Origin: Ferruginibacter sp.
Lineage (GTDB): Bacteria; Bacteroidota; Bacteroidia; Chitinophagales; Chitinophagaceae
DNA length: 64,000 nucleotides
Reading direction: 5' to 3'
Assembly (NCBI RefSeq): GCF_028288465.1
Contig: NZ_JAQBNR010000062.1
Location: 17,762-81,761 of the forward strand
This document shows, in pieces, positions 62,701 through 64,000 of the stretch (position 1 is the first letter of the stretch; the number at the start of each line of letters is the position of its first letter). The notes beneath the pieces are model-generated. The model did not search any database and had not been told where the DNA came from. It saw only the letters and a list, made by a program, of their open reading frames with translations. The translations under genes and the position numbers were made by a program.

Positions 62701-63412
62701 GCCTTACAATCCCATATTCAAAACCGGGAATGCCGCCAACCGTACTGATGTTGCCCCTGCTATCGATCACTTTTATAAAACCGCTTGCAGAATCACACCC
62801 GATTTTTGTAAACTTGTAGCCATCAATGAACCAGGTATAATCGTTAACGGTGATTTGCCTTGTTTGAATTCCACCGCAGGAGTCGGTAAGCCGAATGGTA
62901 TAATTGCCGGCGGATAAATTATTGAATACTCCAGAACTGCTGACAGTACCAATTCCCATTGGAGATGGTGCAACTATTGAATAAACAAAAGGAGACCTGC
63001 CGAATAATTGGCCGGCAACCGAAATACTTCCATTATTTCCTGCAAAACAACTTACATCTACTTTATTAAGTGCAAACCGGGGATCTTCGTAAGATCCAGG
63101 CACAATTATACCAGCCTGAGTATAGGTGCAGTTGGAAACAATATCTGTAACAACAACGGAGTAAGTGCCAGCCGAAAGTCCGGTAAGTGAATCTGAAGTG
63201 GTAAAATTGGAAGTTACCGGCCCCAACGCTTTATACTTATATGATCCTGAACCACCAGTTGCAAAAACCTTAATTGAGCCGGTAGCCGCACAACGGGATT
63301 CGTATGCCTGAAAATTTGCATTTAGAAGAGAACAATTCTGAGCCTCAGCTATTTTTGGAGTAATCGAAAAATAAGTAAGTACAAAAAGTACAGTGAAGTA
63401 AATTTTTCGCAT
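59744..63412 (-). CDS. Large T9SS-secreted surface protein with cysteine-rich tandem repeats
   Basis: A 1222-residue protein with a signal peptide ending near AEAQ. Residues about 27-190 contain SprB-like modules (GSIKVFATGGSGSYKYKALG, then LTGLSAGTYSVVVTD) as in Flavobacterium gliding adhesins. Residues about 290-690 are five tandem repeats of about 80 residues, each with six conserved Cys in the order C-SF, YCLYD, CN-TG, YCIK, D-C and CF. Residues about 690-1130 hold further beta modules and an Ig-like/fibronectin-like stretch (FTGSFTGETVVLNWKAATEP). The last 85 residues are a type A T9SS sorting domain (NIQLYPNPVSNILNVGF, KGLYILKV). Probably a surface adhesin-like protein; partner unknown. 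Confidence 0.88.
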   Translation of the reverse strand: MRKIYFTVLFVLTYFSITPKIAEAQNCSLLNANFQAYESRCAATGSIKVFATGGSGSYKYKALGPVTSNFTTSDSLTGLSAGTYSVVVTDIVSNCTYTQAGIIVPGSYEDPRFALNKVDVSCFAGNNGSISVAGQLFGRSPFVYSIVAPSPMGIGTVSSSGVFNNLSAGNYTIRLTDSCGGIQTRQITVNDYTWFIDGYKFTKIGCDSASGFIKVIDSRGNISTVGGIPGFEYGIVRQPGDTIWSSDANFQFDLAGNTGFTVLAKDSCGNIKKSPAQLNIAPSINAVVISSQGCTSFTATVTGTTNFFTADYCLFDNSNTLIECNSTGIFPNLSYGNYCIKVHDLCTNLTITRCLSVAPPPLGISNTVSISNKTCSSFSATVTGQYGLTNPSYCLYDSTDTQLICNGTGVFDNLTYAYYCIKVKDGCRDTTITTCFLPNKPVPSIPAVITPRYVSCSTFNISIGGDSLTSPSYCLYDSVGGLVGCNNTGVFDNLILGNYCAHIHDSCFDTTFIRCFTAGSPVIVNDITLTVSNKICSSFTLSANSNNIKNAQFCLYNANDSLINCDSSGVFNNIPYGSYCIKARNDCPDTSFYKCITVNPDVPVVSSSVRIINRNCNTFSAQIHGQHNLTNPLYCIYDSTGAEIICNNTGQFDDLLYGSYCIKVTDSCYDTTIVRCFAASALSAKLAVTSTKSCSYNFAKFAISVVSGILPVNIKIYTYTGSLFFTGNYNSNNFSIDSIPGSLTGQGYKVIVTDSCGKQDSVSVDAVASYLTHTVSAVPKCPSGTYANGSGDIQTVAGTNMGSLTVKIIKKDNATLSPEISPNTLIDSTYTFQDLGPATYILSYKANDACNIYFQDTVVIQPYQFPDLSRSSAYQCDSNGFNLKAIVSNGVGPFSYEIIGSSPATPSIIAGPQTSPEFYINNGTNYTLVRLRALDACSNATLADASILPLANNAIINTYNCFQIATTLSLDTVYNATFAWYKKDKDSSTDSTYMGSASSIFVPEVTPGDTGIYVCRIIVGAGCINRTYYYHLDGSCFHYLPVTLQDFTGSFTGETVVLNWKAATEPGVQYFVIEKKTGANDFEEIGRIKVGDISSNAGQYNFIDRQPGEQNLYRVKWLNNGQSVSYSNIVTLNKHSQAGNIQLYPNPVSNILNVGFINPRNHVYNIALLNVLNQVVKEFKGVKDVNGIFQIERTPNMKKGLYILKVEDLNNAEIFTGKAIFR
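61343..62545 (-). repeat. Five tandem ~240-bp repeats encoding six-cysteine modules
   Basis: Protein residues about 290-370, 371-450, 451-531, 532-611 and 612-690. Conserved phrases recur as YCLYDS, CNNTGVFDNL, YGNYCIKV and DTTIxRCF. Divergence between copies is considerable, so the array is old rather than recently expanded. Confidence 0.8.
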
Positions 63413-63836
63413 TTTTCATAGTTTGGTGGATAGGTACAGGCTTCTAAATCTTTCAATTTATGCCACTAATGCAACGTTATTTTAGATTAGTTATTGGCTA
63501 ATTTCTTTTTTGAAGTAGTTATACCCGACAGTAATTTCTGTTAATTACTAGTAAAAATCCCATCACGATTTTTTTAGAATAAAATACCAGGAAAAGATTA
63601 CCAGTATGCAAGTTTTGTGTGCATTTTCAAAGTACTATTTTTTGTCCTGCCCAGAAAGCTCTATGGTCCTTCATAAGCGTCGCACACCTTGTACAGTTGT
63701 ATTCAATGGCAACTTGGGGATGTTTTGCTTACGGCAGACTAAGATTAAAGTATTGCAGTGGAATATAGCGTGATGAATTATTTAGGTTAGAAGGGCGAAG
63801 AGGGAAGAGATATGCTTCAAAAAAGTGTTGGGCATA
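63413..63836. other. Intergenic region between the T9SS gene and 5S rRNA
   Basis: About 420 bp without a reading frame. It contains the third GCGTCGCAC copy and no clear promoter box for the T9SS gene. Confidence 0.5.
63677..63696. repeat. Dispersed GCGTCGCAC element, copy 3
   Basis: GCGTCGCACACCTTGTACAG; shares GCGTCGCAC and CTTGTAC with copy 2. Confidence 0.45.
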
Positions 63837-63865
63837 AAAAAACCCGATCAAATAAATGATCGGGT
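63837..63865 (-). terminator. rRNA operon terminator
   Basis: ACCCGATCA (63842-63850) pairs perfectly with TGATCGGGT (63857-63865) around AATAAA; on the minus strand it is followed by a run of T. It lies just after the 5S gene. Confidence 0.9.
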
Positions 63866-63875
63866 CTCAAATAAA

Positions 63876-63990
63876 TATGGCAGCTACCTACTCTCCCGGT
63901 TGGAATACCAGTACCATCGGCCATAAGGGGCTTAACTTCTCTGTTCGGTATGGGAAGAGGTGAACACCCTTGGCAAAACCACCATAAGAT
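63876..63990 (-). rRNA. rrf: 5S ribosomal RNA
   Basis: The minus strand reads TCTTATGGTGGTTTTGCCAA at the 5' end and contains the conserved segments CACCTCTTCCCATACCGAAC, AGAAGTTAAGCCCC and GGGAGAGTAGGTAGCTGCCA. Length about 115 nt. The 5' and 3' ends pair (TATGGTGG / GGTAGCTGCCAT region). The 23S gene should lie upstream, beyond the right edge of the window. The exact ends are estimated. Confidence 0.92.
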
Positions 63991-64000
63991 TTTACAAGTT

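Noticed and set aside
1..64000. tRNA genes, CRISPR arrays, insertion sequences, prophage
   Set aside because: None seen: no tRNA cloverleaf noted, no regularly spaced repeats with unique spacers, and no transposase or phage structural gene.

Overview
The window comes from a Bacteroidota chromosome, most likely family Chitinophagaceae (class Chitinophagia). The evidence is the Bacteroidota promoter element TAnnTTTG before several genes, the lack of Shine-Dalgarno sequences, two proteins ending in type IX secretion (T9SS) sorting domains, and families typical of the phylum (DUF5916, DUF5723, DUF1080, KTSC, GloVer repeats, LytTR two-component pairs, BlaR1-like M56 peptidases). No plasmid, phage, IS or CRISPR signature was seen. 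The genus assignment is inference.

Left part, about 1-38.8 kb: an accessory and housekeeping mixture, mostly on the + strand. It starts with the 3' part of a membrane protein gene, then an AraC-type regulator and a compact set of cupin lipoprotein, CBM9-like protein, glycosyl-hydrolase-like protein and O-methyltransferase (1.9-5.9 kb). Next come a LiaF-like membrane protein, a DUF4288 gene and a histidine kinase/LytTR regulator pair (6.2-9.2 kb). Small secreted proteins, DoxX, a metallophosphoesterase lipoprotein, a second AraC regulator with a nitrilase-family gene, and a large LmbE/PIG-L deacetylase follow. Then come DUF1203, META, a lipase fused to a probable outer-membrane barrel, an M56 peptidase with a long coiled coil, a DUF5916 protein, a GloVer/T9SS protein, a sterol desaturase-like enzyme, PhnA, DUF1080, DUF5723, a methyltransferase and ribosomal protein S1 (rpsA).

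Right part, about 38.8-64 kb: almost entirely on the - strand. Read in the direction of transcription it is 5S rRNA (end of an rRNA operon), a 1222-residue T9SS surface protein, rpsL-rpsG, an amino-acid permease, fusA, a DEDDy exonuclease, and the complete S10-spc run from rpsJ through secY and map, then an HI0933-type flavoprotein. The str cluster is split by the permease and exonuclease. The expected infA/rpsM/rpsK/rpsD/rpoA/rplQ segment does not follow map; a broken NlpC/P60-like hydrolase gene lies there instead.

Points most worth a second look: the lipase-barrel fusion, the five tandem six-cysteine repeats of the T9SS protein, the M56 peptidase with a periplasmic heptad coiled coil and no BlaI partner, the RGG-like tail on ribosomal protein S3, a protein-like reading frame with an in-frame TGA downstream of fusA, a frameshifted hydrolase whose first lesion is an exact 8-bp tandem duplication, terminator-like hairpins around secY, and four families of phrase-like intergenic repeats.
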